Positions 7,750 through 16,446 are shown, counted from the stretch's first letter. The stretch is 40,842 nt of DNA from Saprospiraceae bacterium (GCA_028285085.1 JANQQI010000134.1:1-40842), one strand, 5' to 3'. A program made the numbers and translations. The notes: generated by a model not told the origin, from the letters alone.

Positions 7750-9057
7750 CTAGTTGTTCGAACTTATTAAATAAGTTACTAATAACAATACCGTATAAAG
7801 GCTAAATAAGCCCAGATTAGTGTATTGCTGAATCGAAATTCTGAACTTTAGACGTAAATAAATCGCCATGGCCACTTTTTCGAATAAAAAAGCGACAACA
7901 GTAGCCCAGGCAATGCCTTCCAACCCCCAAATATTCACCCACCAAATACTCAGTCCTACATTGATCAATAACTCACAAATGGAAAAAAGGAGGATCATTT
8001 TTGAGGCCCTTAATCCCATCAAAATCGTGTAGGGCAGCAATACCCGACTGATTAACAACAATAGGTAGATATTGAAAATGGGTACACTCGCCGCAAACTC
8101 TTCGTTGAATACCCAAGGATACCAGTATTGGCTAAATAGCAGTAAAAAGATGGAAGGGGGAAAGACCAAATGAAACAGACGTGTTGTCGATTGTTTTAAT
8201 TTGGGTAAAGCCTGATTTAGATTTGCGCTCACTTCCGGGACCAATGCCGTATAAATCCCTCCGACCAATGCCATAGCCAGCGGTAGCTCTTTTGCACCGT
8301 AGCGGAAAATCGCAAACTGTCCCGGATCATCAAAAAACCATCCAACTAACCAACTATCAAATAAAGGCGCCACGCCTCCCAAGCAAGCATAAGCCATCAA
8401 GGGTAAGGCCAACCAATTGTATGAACGCATCAAATCTCCTCGCCAACGCCACTCTCCGTTTTGCCACAGCCATCCGAGTAAAACGGCAAATCGGACCACA
8501 GCCAAGACTAATAAAAGCGTAAAACTACCAGCCAGCCCCCATGTAGTTAGTAAAGGTAAAATCATCACAACAACCTGCCCTCCGAAAGACCATAAGGCGT
8601 AATTTAAAATCGAGCGGGAGCGCTTTTGTAAGAGGTATAAATACTCTAACAAACTGGCGGGCCAATTGAAGAGGAGATAGCCCAAATACAGCTCGTAATA
8701 GGGTAAAGTCTCCTGTCCCGTCAGCCCCGGTACTAATATACTCTGGCCTAGCCAAAGCAGGACAAATAGCCCCAATCCAATCATTGCAAATTGTCCAAAA
8801 ACACTACTTATAAATGCGGGTCGATCTTTGGTAGGTAAACTGGGATACGTCGCCAAGAGCGCATCCAACAAGCCATTAAGCCAGAAAAACGTAGCTATGG
8901 TCCCCAAATAAAGTAACCATTCATAGACTGAGATTTCCGCGAGACTCAAACCGACTTTAGCCAGAAGGATGCTGATCAGCAACAGCGACCCGTAGCGCAT
9001 CAAGCGATACAACTGCATCGCCTGCACGGTAGTTAGGCTCGAAAGAAATGCGGACAA
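7750..9057 (-). CDS. MOP-superfamily flippase-like membrane protein
   Basis: A 435-residue, almost wholly hydrophobic protein with about 12 predicted membrane spans, the size and layout of polysaccharide flippases (Wzx/RfbX type) in the MOP superfamily. The central segment GVAPLFDSWLVGWFF...FRYGAKELPLAMALVGGIYTALVPEV resembles the conserved half-way region of these proteins. Family members move lipid-linked oligosaccharides or other amphipathic molecules across the inner membrane. It starts 11 bases after the asparagine-synthetase-like gene, so the two are surely co-transcribed, and it would export or flip whatever that enzyme unit makes. The substrate cannot be read from the sequence. No glycosyltransferases accompany it, which is unusual for an O-antigen or capsule locus. 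Confidence 0.85.
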   Translation of the reverse strand: MSAFLSSLTTVQAMQLYRLMRYGSLLLISILLAKVGLSLAEISVYEWLLYLGTIATFFWLNGLLDALLATYPSLPTKDRPAFISSVFGQFAMIGLGLFVLLWLGQSILVPGLTGQETLPYYELYLGYLLFNWPASLLEYLYLLQKRSRSILNYALWSFGGQVVVMILPLLTTWGLAGSFTLLLVLAVVRFAVLLGWLWQNGEWRWRGDLMRSYNWLALPLMAYACLGGVAPLFDSWLVGWFFDDPGQFAIFRYGAKELPLAMALVGGIYTALVPEVSANLNQALPKLKQSTTRLFHLVFPPSIFLLLFSQYWYPWVFNEEFAASVPIFNIYLLLLISRVLLPYTILMGLRASKMILLFSICELLINVGLSIWWVNIWGLEGIAWATVVAFLFEKVAMAIYLRLKFRISIQQYTNLGLFSLYTVLLLVTYLISSNN

Positions 9058-9068
9058 AATGGGTCGAT

Positions 9069-10952
9069 TTATACTTGGAAGACTTTACGCCAGACCGCAA
9101 AGCCAATAAATTTAAATACACGATAGTTTTCAAACGGCCCGGCAGTTGTGAAAAATTGTGTAAAATCACGTAGTAACTTTTCTTTTTGAAATACATCGCC
9201 GGGCAGAGCCTCAAAGTACGGCTTAATGTGCGGACGCATGGCTTCAATCCACAAATTATTTGGAGTGGCGAGGGCTTTCTTATCTCGACGTTCTAAAACA
9301 GCGGGGGGTAATTGCGAACGAAAGGCTTCGCGCAGTAAATGCTTGCCTTCTCCATTCCAAAGCTTGAAATTGGCCGGCACCTGAAAGACTGTTTGCATCA
9401 AAGCACTATTATCAACGTAGGGCATAACGGGCCGCAGACCGTGCCAAGCCGCACTGCGGTCTACACATTTTAGTAGAAAACGCATACCACTGCCCGTGTA
9501 TTCCTGTTGCAGCCAGGCATTGAGCTGGGACGTACTCGATTGTTGATACAACGCGTATCGCTCTCGGTGTTCCGCTACGAAATCAGGCTGAAAATAGGCC
9601 AACTCGGAAAAGTAATATTGATTGAAGCGGTGGCGAAGCCATCCCGATTGTTGCGGCAACCAGGCATTTTTCATCAAAATGCGTAGTAAGAATTGCCAAG
9701 CGCCAGGACCAAAATACTGCATCTCACGGCGCATGGCTCGCCAGCCTTGCTGCCGCCAGAGACTCCACCACAACAAGGCCTGATGCGGCAAGTGTCCTCC
9801 AAAGAGCGCATCGGCACCTTGTCCGTCAAAAATCGTTTTAGCCCCTTGATCAGCGGCAGCGCGCATGGCGCAAAACTGAGCGTAGGTGCCCGCTGAGGTG
9901 AGCGGAATGTCGTGGCAGTAAGCTAAAGTTTCTAGCTCTTTTTCCAAGCTCTCCCGCTTAGGGTAAGTAGGTGTCCACTGTGCGCCAACGGCTGCCGCGA
10001 CCCGCTGTGCGTATTGGGATTCATCGAAGCGCGGGTCGCGAAAAGCGGCCGTAAAGGTTTGTAACGCAGCGGGCCGCTGCCGCGCTATCTCCGTTACTAA
10101 AACGGAGCTGTCCAGGCCACCACTGAGCAAAGCACTAGGCTTATCTCTTGGAATACGTACTCGAATGCTTTCTTGTAATAATGATCTGACTTTTTCAGTG
10201 TAAAGATCAAACTGCCCCTGATCAAAGGGCGGTAAATCGCCCTGATTTGTTAGTTGAAAATAAGGCTTAGTTTCCAGTCCGTCGGTTTGCAGATCAAAGG
10301 TCAAATAATGCCCAGGACGCAATTCCTCAATACCTTCAAAAAAGCCAGTTTGTCCTTCGATTTGTTGTAAAAAGAAAAAGTCAAAAACAGCTGTACGGCT
10401 CATCTTAGCTTCAACAAAAGGTAGAGCTAGAAGCGCTTTTTGCTCAGAGGCAAAGGCAAATGTACCAGATTCATAAAAGTAATAGAATGGGCTAATGCCG
10501 ACGCGGTCACGACAAACGATAAGTTGTTGCGTTTGTTCATCAAACAAGACCAGCGCCCAATTACCTTCCAGATAGTTAAATGCCTGCGGACCGAGCGTTT
10601 CGTAAAGGAGTAGCAACGTCTCCGTTTGATCTGGTGTCTGAAAGCTGTGCTGCCCTAACCAGCGCTGTCTTAACTCGAGATGGTTGTAAATCGCACCGTC
10701 AAGAAGTAAATGCAAATGAGCGTATTGATACACCGCATCGGGGGCAACGGACCAGTTTTGCCCCCAAATCATCTGAGCGGATGTTTGGTCCAGTGCTGGG
10801 CGGAGTGCCCTTTGCGCGTCAGCCTGGAAGGTGATAAAATGTTGTCCATCGGCACCCCGATGCCGTATTTTATCAAGCATCGTCCTCAGCCAGGTGGCTA
10901 TGGACGATGCTTCTTTTGGATGATAGATGCCACTTAGGCCACGGAGATACAC
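9069..10952 (-). CDS. Asparagine-synthetase-like amide ligase with degenerate glutaminase domain
   Basis: Two-domain architecture of AsnB. The C-terminal synthetase domain is intact: PP-loop SGGLDSS at residues 277-283 for ATP pyrophosphate binding, DGQGAD at 376-381, and a typical PYVDNSALM stretch. The N-terminal glutamine amidotransferase domain is recognisable (RHRGADG, DGAIYNHLELR, CRDRVGISPFYY), but the nucleophile Cys that should follow the initiator Met (family MCGI) is missing: the aligned residues are L-R-G-L-S-G-I. NGE of the glutamine site is D-G-A and the Arg-containing RRLSI stretch is absent. Start is GTG at 10952, two bases after the upstream stop; an in-frame stop lies just upstream and no alternative start restores a Cys. 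It probably adenylates a carboxylate and uses free ammonia or another amine, as in beta-lactam synthetase or lasso-peptide cyclase (inference). Confidence 0.88.
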   Translation of the reverse strand: MYLRGLSGIYHPKEASSIATWLRTMLDKIRHRGADGQHFITFQADAQRALRPALDQTSAQMIWGQNWSVAPDAVYQYAHLHLLLDGAIYNHLELRQRWLGQHSFQTPDQTETLLLLYETLGPQAFNYLEGNWALVLFDEQTQQLIVCRDRVGISPFYYFYESGTFAFASEQKALLALPFVEAKMSRTAVFDFFFLQQIEGQTGFFEGIEELRPGHYLTFDLQTDGLETKPYFQLTNQGDLPPFDQGQFDLYTEKVRSLLQESIRVRIPRDKPSALLSGGLDSSVLVTEIARQRPAALQTFTAAFRDPRFDESQYAQRVAAAVGAQWTPTYPKRESLEKELETLAYCHDIPLTSAGTYAQFCAMRAAADQGAKTIFDGQGADALFGGHLPHQALLWWSLWRQQGWRAMRREMQYFGPGAWQFLLRILMKNAWLPQQSGWLRHRFNQYYFSELAYFQPDFVAEHRERYALYQQSSTSQLNAWLQQEYTGSGMRFLLKCVDRSAAWHGLRPVMPYVDNSALMQTVFQVPANFKLWNGEGKHLLREAFRSQLPPAVLERRDKKALATPNNLWIEAMRPHIKPYFEALPGDVFQKEKLLRDFTQFFTTAGPFENYRVFKFIGFAVWRKVFQV

Positions 10953-10954
10953 GC

Positions 10955-12292
10955 TTAAAGATCGCGTTCGTTTTCAATAAACTCTACCCCAAATTCCTTC
11001 AATTCTTCCAAAACCGGCTCATAAACCTCCTGCATCACGGGGATATTCACTCCAGTGGCCTTAATCTTACCTTTCATCACCAATTTCACAAAAATCCCCA
11101 TCGGGATACCTACCAAACGCGACATAGCCGTGTCAACGGAATCCTTGCCTTTCAAGACCAGAGTAGATGTCAATAGTTTTCGTTGACCTTCAAGCTCGTA
11201 TTCAAACTCGTGCTGCATGATGATCATATCCTTGTCATCTTCTTCCAGTTTCCACTTTTCGAGCAGAAGTTTTTCTAAGATCAGAGCAGGGGTTGCGCTC
11301 CCCATTCCAATTTTCTTTTTACGGAATAGACCAAGCCATTCTAGTTTATTCATTACATCAGAGCCCATGTCCACATCTAGAAAATCGGCAATGCGTTCTT
11401 TCACCGAGCCGTTTTTATCAGAATTCCCCAGGTAGGCTTCCATCAAACCATGATACGTCAAATCTGTCGATTCGAGAATCGGATACGAACCATCCGTCAA
11501 ACCAATACGGATTAAGGCGTTCCAAGCTTCACAGAAACCGACATTACGGATGGTACCACGCTGAATATTCGGAATATCCGACAGGCCATAAATCTCACGG
11601 TACAAAAGTGAATCCCGATTGGCGTAGACTTCATAAGGTCCCATGCCCTGAATATCGACCACTTTGAATTGTTCAAATAAACGGTTGTAAGGGATATACT
11701 TATACTTGCCGTTTTGCAAATACTGCGCGGTCCCCTGTCCCGCCAGGACAACGTTGCGGGGGTTCCATGTAAATTTATAATGCCAGGGATTCGTGTCACT
11801 CTCGGGCGCAATCAATCCCCCCGTATAAGATCGAAAAGCAATGATTTTACCGCCTTTCGCTTTAATTTCATCAATTTTTTGCTTGGCTGACATATGATCA
11901 ATGCCTGGATCAAGTCCCATTTCCCCCATAAAGATCAACTCGCGATCCCGTGCCTCATCGCCTAGTCGATACATCTCCTTAGACACGTAAGAAGCCGTGA
12001 TCAAATGGCGCTTAAGCCGGATACAGTCATGTGCGACTTCCAGATGCAAATGCGCCGGCAAGAGAGAAACGACAATATCAGCACGCTCAATTAATGCGCG
12101 TCGATCATTCACTTTCATCACGTCCAGCCAAGTGGCACGCCCCAATGGATGGCTACCCACCTTTTGCCGTGCTAATTCAGGATCAGCATCAGCTACAGTA
12201 ACAAACCAACCGTGGCGTTGAGCATTTTCCAAAACATAACGGATCAAAGCCGTTGCAGATCGTCCAGCACCGATGATGAGGATGTTTTTCAT
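10955..12292 (-). CDS. Saccharopine-dehydrogenase-family NAD(P)-dependent oxidoreductase
   Basis: An N-terminal Rossmann fold is clear: IIGAGRSATALI (residues 5-16), and an acidic residue pair at the end of the second strand (VADAD), which favours NAD(H). The central and C-terminal domains match the saccharopine dehydrogenase C-terminal fold (GEMGLDPGIDHMSA, then RSYTGGLIAP). Length 445 residues is normal for the bacterial family. Members act on C-N bonds joining two amino acids (saccharopine, carboxynorspermidine), but many Bacteroidota copies have no proven substrate. It is the first gene of a unit with the AsnB-like ligase (2 bases downstream) and the flippase, which suggests a shared substrate. 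A TATTTTTG -7 element lies upstream at 12451-12458 on this strand. Confidence 0.88.
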   Translation of the reverse strand: MKNILIIGAGRSATALIRYVLENAQRHGWFVTVADADPELARQKVGSHPLGRATWLDVMKVNDRRALIERADIVVSLLPAHLHLEVAHDCIRLKRHLITASYVSKEMYRLGDEARDRELIFMGEMGLDPGIDHMSAKQKIDEIKAKGGKIIAFRSYTGGLIAPESDTNPWHYKFTWNPRNVVLAGQGTAQYLQNGKYKYIPYNRLFEQFKVVDIQGMGPYEVYANRDSLLYREIYGLSDIPNIQRGTIRNVGFCEAWNALIRIGLTDGSYPILESTDLTYHGLMEAYLGNSDKNGSVKERIADFLDVDMGSDVMNKLEWLGLFRKKKIGMGSATPALILEKLLLEKWKLEEDDKDMIIMQHEFEYELEGQRKLLTSTLVLKGKDSVDTAMSRLVGIPMGIFVKLVMKGKIKATGVNIPVMQEVYEPVLEELKEFGVEFIENERDL

Positions 12293-12634
12293 GTTTAGAC
12301 TATAAGGTTGTGTTTAATAAATGACCTTTTGATCAATTTCATCAAGGCTTGTGATAAGCTCACTTTTAAACCATTCGAAATAAAAGCACTCGTCGTTTAC
12401 TTAGCAGGCTTCTACTAATTCGAAAAATATCACAGCCGGGAAAATCGGAGCAAAAATATTGTATTTTTACAATTGTTGTAAGAACATGTTTAAAATTCAT
12501 CGTTCTGTTTGAAAAAACATTTCTGACAGGTTAAGAATTCATCTTGTTCTTTGAATCGTTTGTTCATCGCATATCATACTGAGTCCAAGAACAATCGCTT
12601 CATCCCTTGATAACCATTTGAAGCAGAACCGAAC
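12293..12634. other. Divergent intergenic region, 342 bases
   Basis: No gene seen. It separates the divergent dehydrogenase and cytidine deaminase genes and must hold promoters for both. It contains a minus-strand TATTTTTG (complement of 12451-12458), a perfect match to TAnnTTTG, and directly beside it an inverted repeat ATTGTA-TTTT-TACAAT at 12458-12473 that could be an operator. I find no clear -7 box for the plus strand. Confidence 0.5.
12451..12458 (-). promoter_or_regulatory. Candidate -7 element for the dehydrogenase/AsnB-like/flippase unit
   Basis: Reads TATTTTTG on the minus strand, a perfect TAnnTTTG, 158 bases before the dehydrogenase ATG. It abuts the inverted repeat at 12458-12473, so a repressor there would overlap the promoter. 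No well-spaced -33 TTTG is visible. Confidence 0.35.
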
Positions 12635-13117
12635 GTGCAGCACAAAATCCTTCAGACCCATATCCAAGTCTACGATAAAGCCGAGGAGCTTTCCGACTCT
12701 TGGCAAGCATTATTAGCCAAAGCCCGTCAAGCCCTTGATAGTTCTTATGCGCCTTATTCCAATTTTTACGTCGGTGCCGCCCTTTTGCTGGAAGACGGTC
12801 AAATAGTGAGTGGGAGTAATCAGGAAAATGCTTCATTTCCATTATGCTTATGCGCGGAGCGGGTGGCGCTATCCAGTTACCACGCCCAATTTCAAGGGCG
12901 AAAAATAGTCGCCATCGCGATCACTGCGAAGAATCCAAAATTTGTAATCGCTGAACCCGTTTCTCCCTGCGGCGCCTGCCGTCAGGCGCTTTCTGAAGAA
13001 GAATTTCGTCAACGACAGCCCATCCAAATCATACTGCAAGCAGAAACCGGCCCAATCTACGTCTTGGACAGTATCCAGGCTTTACTACCTTTAAGTTTCA
13101 ATCCACAATTTTTATAA
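12635..13117 (+). CDS. cdd: Cytidine deaminase
   Basis: Hydrolyses cytidine/deoxycytidine to uridine/deoxyuridine in pyrimidine salvage. The zinc site is complete: the C-A-E of LCLCAERVAL supplies one Cys ligand and the catalytic Glu, and PCGACRQ supplies the other two Cys ligands. The SSYAPYSNFYVGAALL segment is the family's substrate-binding start. The start is a GTG: an in-frame TAA lies 24 bases upstream and there is no ATG between them. The 160-residue length has a ~25-residue N-terminal extension compared with the 130-residue tetrameric enzymes, common in Bacteroidota. One base separates its stop from the next gene, so the two form an operon. Confidence 0.95.
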   Translation: MQHKILQTHIQVYDKAEELSDSWQALLAKARQALDSSYAPYSNFYVGAALLLEDGQIVSGSNQENASFPLCLCAERVALSSYHAQFQGRKIVAIAITAKNPKFVIAEPVSPCGACRQALSEEEFRQRQPIQIILQAETGPIYVLDSIQALLPLSFNPQFL

Positions 13118-13118
13118 C

Positions 13119-13670
13119 ATGACCGAAAAGGAAAAAATGCTTAGTGGCCAGCTATACGATGCCGCTGATCCGGTACTTTACGCTGAACGTATGGCTGCCG
13201 CAGAATTTTTGGAACGCTATAATCAAACGCCCGCCAAGGATCGAGATGGTCGAAGTGCTATGCTGCGTGGCTTTCTGGGAAAAACCGGAGATAATATTAC
13301 CATCGAACCCTCATTTAAGTTTGATTACGGCTATAACATTGAAGTCGGTGAGAACTTTTTTGCGAACTATAATTGCGTTTTTCTGGATGTTATGCCCATC
13401 AAAATTGGCTCAAACGTCTTGATGGGCCCAGCGGTACAGATTTACACCGCCACCCACCCTTTAGATCCCGAAACGCGCCGAACTTGGCTGGAAAATGCGA
13501 AACCAATCACTATCGGTGACGATGTTTGGATTGGAGGTGGCGCCATTATTTGCCCTGGAGTTACGATTGGTAGCGGCGTCACGATTGGAGCAGGTAGTGT
13601 AGTAACCCGCGATATCCCGGATCGTGTTTTTGCGGCAGGAAATCCTTGCAGAGTGATCACATCGGTTTAG
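13119..13670 (+). CDS. Sugar O-acetyltransferase, maltose/galactoside acetyltransferase type
   Basis: Left-handed beta-helix acetyltransferase of the Maa/LacA/NodL group, which moves acetyl from acetyl-CoA to a sugar hydroxyl. The N-terminal Mac domain begins MTEKEKMLSGQLYDAADPVL; the hexapeptide-repeat region runs from about residue 60 to the C-terminus (GVTIGSGVTIGAGSVVTRDI). The catalytic His is in the TATHPLDPETR stretch. Length 183 residues is exactly typical. It follows the cytidine deaminase by one base and is surely co-transcribed, although no metabolic link between the two is obvious. The gene converges with the NUDIX gene, with only three bases between the stop codons, so no terminator fits between them. 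Confidence 0.93.
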   Translation: MTEKEKMLSGQLYDAADPVLYAERMAAAEFLERYNQTPAKDRDGRSAMLRGFLGKTGDNITIEPSFKFDYGYNIEVGENFFANYNCVFLDVMPIKIGSNVLMGPAVQIYTATHPLDPETRRTWLENAKPITIGDDVWIGGGAIICPGVTIGSGVTIGAGSVVTRDIPDRVFAAGNPCRVITSV

Positions 13671-13673
13671 TAA

Positions 13674-14204
13674 CTATCGGCGGTACACGCCGGTATGGAC
13701 TTGCCGTTGTCCGTTGTGTAAATCCGAGTAAAATTTTTGGAGGCTGAATACGGAAGAATTAAAAGCCATTTCATCCCAGGGAATTTCGTGTTCCGCGAAG
13801 AGTTGACACTCCAAGCTCTCCACTCCAGGTGAGAAATTCAAATCTGGCAAGTCGGCCAGGTAGTGCATGTAAACCAAATTCACGTGAGGAATACTAAATA
13901 CCGTGTGTAGGCTCCGAATTTTCACCTTGGTGCCAGCTTCTTCCTCTACTTCACGGATGGCTCCCTCTTCCACGCTCTCTCCGTTTTCGAGATAGCCGGC
14001 CGGAATATTCCAGAGTCCTTCCCTAGGCGCAATAGCACGGCGACACAGCAAGACGCGATCTTCCCAAACGGGTAAGCAGCCAGCCACAATAGAGGGATTT
14101 TGATAATGGATCGTATGGCAGTTTTCGCATACGTATCGTGCCCGATTATCATCTGGTACATGCTTGAAAATCACCGGGTGCCCGCATTGGCTACAAAATT
14201 TCAT
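13674..14204 (-). CDS. NUDIX hydrolase with N-terminal zinc ribbon
   Basis: Residues 1-35 form a zinc ribbon with Cys4, Cys7, Cys26 and Cys29. The NUDIX box follows (Gly70 of GYLENGESVEEG to REVEEEAG near residue 91), with the catalytic REVxEE intact. This pairing resembles the NudC NADH-pyrophosphatase group but without its long N-terminal domain; ribbon-NUDIX proteins of this size cleave nucleoside diphosphate derivatives such as NADH or ADP-ribose, so the exact substrate is open. Its ATG overlaps the stop of the preceding small membrane-protein gene in an ATGA arrangement, pointing to translational coupling. Confidence 0.92.
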   Translation of the reverse strand: MKFCSQCGHPVIFKHVPDDNRARYVCENCHTIHYQNPSIVAGCLPVWEDRVLLCRRAIAPREGLWNIPAGYLENGESVEEGAIREVEEEAGTKVKIRSLHTVFSIPHVNLVYMHYLADLPDLNFSPGVESLECQLFAEHEIPWDEMAFNSSVFSLQKFYSDLHNGQRQVHTGVYRR

Positions 14205-14449
14205 AGATCCATGGCTTTTTCGTAACGAAAGCGATGCAAGATAGCATTTCCAAAAATGCAGAGCCCACTGTTAAAAATGCATAGCGCAACAGTACCCGCC
14301 ACACCCCATTCCCACCAGAAGCTTCCTGAGTATTTTAGCATAGCTGCTTCGGCAATCAAACACGCTCCAAATCCCACAAGGCTGAGACCAATTGGTGCTT
14401 GCCATAACCAAGATCGATAATAATAATTAGCTGGTTTTGAGGTAGACAT
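14201..14449 (-). CDS. Small membrane protein with two transmembrane segments
   Basis: An 82-residue protein with two hydrophobic segments (about 17-36, LSLVGFGACLIAEAAML, and 47-66, WGVAGTVALCIFNSGLCIFG) joined by a short Trp-rich loop. No signal peptide and no recognisable family. It overlaps the NUDIX gene by four bases and lies 82 bases downstream of the GH3 gene, so it belongs to the kdsB - GH3 - small protein - NUDIX strand run. It may be a membrane partner of its neighbour, but nothing in the sequence shows this. Confidence 0.75.
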   Translation of the reverse strand: MSTSKPANYYYRSWLWQAPIGLSLVGFGACLIAEAAMLKYSGSFWWEWGVAGTVALCIFNSGLCIFGNAILHRFRYEKAMDL

Positions 14450-14531
14450 TGATTAGATAGAGTTTCAGTTTCTAACAGCAAAGCCAGCGAAGGGTTTAGT
14501 CCTCAGCTCAATCAAAATTTAGAAGACTCTC

Positions 14532-15668
14532 CTACTGTAGTTTACTTTTGAGTTGCATGATCCGACGATAAGACTGTTCGATTCGCTCTCGGGGTAGTTC
14601 TCCTTGTTCCACCATACGAGTGATTGCCGTAATGGCTTTATTGGCAATTTCCTCGTCGTAACCGAGATTGTTGCCGTACACCAGGATATCTACGCCGGCT
14701 TCGATCGATTTTTTGAGTATTGTTTCAAAATCAAAAAGCGCATTGACCGCTTTCATATGCAAATCATCCGAAAAGACGACGCCGTCGTATTGCCATTGAT
14801 CCCGAAGAATACCGGTGATCACATTCTTGGAAAGTGTGGCCGGATAGATCGAGTCCAGTTTGTGATTGACCACGTGGGCTGTCATCAGGGCCGTCAATTG
14901 GGCATCACCCAGAACTTGTCGGAAAGGTTCCAATTCCTTTTCCTGCCAGTATTCAGTGATATCGACAAAGCCAGCGTGAGAATCCGAATCGGAGCTACCG
15001 TGCCCGGGAAAGTGCTTTAGAGTAGAGATGATACCTTCTTTAACGTGAGCGCTGATCCAGGCCCGCGCGTGGCGCGTTACAATGGCGGGATCGGCCGAAT
15101 AGCTGCGCTCATAGCCACCGATGACCGGATTATTGGGATTCAAATCAACATCGACCACCGGCGCAAAATTGAGATTAAAGCCAAGCGATTTGAGGTTTTC
15201 CGCATTGCGCTGGGCATAAAAGCGTGTGGAATCCAGATTGTCCAGCGCGCCGAGATATTTGGAAGACACACTTACCGGGAAACCGTAGGTGGGTTTCAAT
15301 CGGTTGACTCGCCCCCCCTCTTGATCAACGGCCATGAGCAATGGCTGATCCGTAAGTGCTTTCAGATCGTGGATGAGCTGCTTCACCTGATCCGGTGAGG
15401 CGATATTACGGACAGCTTCTTTGCGCAACACATCGTAATCGAAAAGGATGATCCCTCCTATTCGTCCTGACTGAATCTGCGTTTTAATGGTCTGGCTTAC
15501 CGAATCGATGGTCATCCCTCGAAAACCAACCATCAGCATTTGCCCGATCATTTGTTCGAGAGTTGGATCAGCGGTTGTCTCCTCAGCCACCGTTTCATTA
15601 TTGGTCGGTGTAGGATTTTGACAAGATAAAGCCAGTAAAATGAGTAGGAATAAGGTGATGCGTTGCAT
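14532..15668 (-). CDS. Glycoside hydrolase family 3 lipoprotein (beta-N-acetylhexosaminidase-like)
   Basis: The leader ends in a lipobox (LLALSC), so the enzyme is probably a membrane-anchored periplasmic lipoprotein. The GH3 TIM barrel is complete: the substrate motif KHFPGHGSSDSDSH carries the conserved Lys-His and the general acid/base His of NagZ-type enzymes, and VVFSDDLHMKAV holds the Asp nucleophile. At 378 residues it has a single barrel domain, as in NagZ, and lacks the second alpha/beta domain of large GH3 glucosidases. Likely job: removing N-acetylglucosamine from peptidoglycan fragments. NagZ of Proteobacteria is cytoplasmic, whereas this one is exported, as is common in Bacteroidota. 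It follows kdsB by 37 bases, so co-transcription is likely. Confidence 0.9.
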   Translation of the reverse strand: MQRITLFLLILLALSCQNPTPTNNETVAEETTADPTLEQMIGQMLMVGFRGMTIDSVSQTIKTQIQSGRIGGIILFDYDVLRKEAVRNIASPDQVKQLIHDLKALTDQPLLMAVDQEGGRVNRLKPTYGFPVSVSSKYLGALDNLDSTRFYAQRNAENLKSLGFNLNFAPVVDVDLNPNNPVIGGYERSYSADPAIVTRHARAWISAHVKEGIISTLKHFPGHGSSDSDSHAGFVDITEYWQEKELEPFRQVLGDAQLTALMTAHVVNHKLDSIYPATLSKNVITGILRDQWQYDGVVFSDDLHMKAVNALFDFETILKKSIEAGVDILVYGNNLGYDEEIANKAITAITRMVEQGELPRERIEQSYRRIMQLKSKLQ

Positions 15669-15705
15669 GTGTCAGTTTGATTGTGGTAAGCGGATATAAA
15701 AGTTT

Positions 15706-16446
15706 TTATTCAAGAAATTGCGCATTGGCGTGTTCTAAATCTTCTGGGGTATCGATGCCAATGGTTTCGTAATTGGTCAATACAGTCTGAATCGAAAGGC
15801 CACCTTCCAACCAGCGTAGTTGCTCCAATCGCTCAGCGTATTCTAAATCAGAGGGAAGCATTTTTTGTATCGTTTCTAATGCTTCTTTTTTAAAAATATA
15901 AATTCCCAAATGGCGGAAATAGGTATGGTTTTTCAACCATTCTTCGGGAGAAAGATCACGTTGAAAAGGAATCGCTTGACGGCTAAAATATAAAGCTTGG
16001 CCGTTAGTCGCTCGAACCACTTTCACAACATTTGGGTTGTCCAATGAAGTGGGTTGCTCAATAGCTTTAACCATGGTCCCAATCAGCGCCGCACTATTTG
16101 AGAAGCCGGTTACCAGTTCGTCAATCTGCGCCGGATCGATAAAGGGTTCATCCCCTTGCACGTTGAGCAGTAAGTCAAAATCATGATGACGTCCAGCCAC
16201 TTCCAAACAGCGATCCGTACCACTGGCATGCTCCTCGGCGGTCATCTCTACGCTCCCTCCAAAAGCTTGCACGTGCTGGAAAATTCGCTCGTCATCAGTA
16301 GCCACAACCACTCGTTGGACGTGTTCGGCACGACTCACTTGCTCGTAAACCCTTTGAATCATCGATTTACCAGCAATAATGGCCAGTGGTTTACCGGGGA
16401 ATCGGCTTGAGGCATAACGGGCAGGAATTACAGCCAGAACATTCAT
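15706..16446 (-). CDS. kdsB: 3-deoxy-manno-octulosonate cytidylyltransferase
   Basis: Activates Kdo as CMP-Kdo for the inner core of lipopolysaccharide, in the cytoplasm. The N-terminus has the CTP-binding signature IPARYASSRFPGKPLA and then GKSMIQRVYEQ. Further family blocks follow: VATDDERI, EHASGTDRC, LLNVQGDEPFI, YFSRQAIPF and HLGIYIFKKEAL. Length 246 residues is normal. The gene leads a minus-strand run including the exported GH3 enzyme, and is divergent from the LysM protein gene 154 bases away, consistent with an envelope-biogenesis neighbourhood. Confidence 0.97.
   Translation of the reverse strand: MNVLAVIPARYASSRFPGKPLAIIAGKSMIQRVYEQVSRAEHVQRVVVATDDERIFQHVQAFGGSVEMTAEEHASGTDRCLEVAGRHHDFDLLLNVQGDEPFIDPAQIDELVTGFSNSAALIGTMVKAIEQPTSLDNPNVVKVVRATNGQALYFSRQAIPFQRDLSPEEWLKNHTYFRHLGIYIFKKEALETIQKMLPSDLEYAERLEQLRWLEGGLSIQTVLTNYETIGIDTPEDLEHANAQFLE

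Noticed and set aside
7750-12292. Lasso-peptide gene cluster, because of the AsnB-like ligase
   Set aside because: No short precursor gene, no transglutaminase-like B protein and no ABC exporter are present; the neighbours are a dehydrogenase and a MOP flippase.
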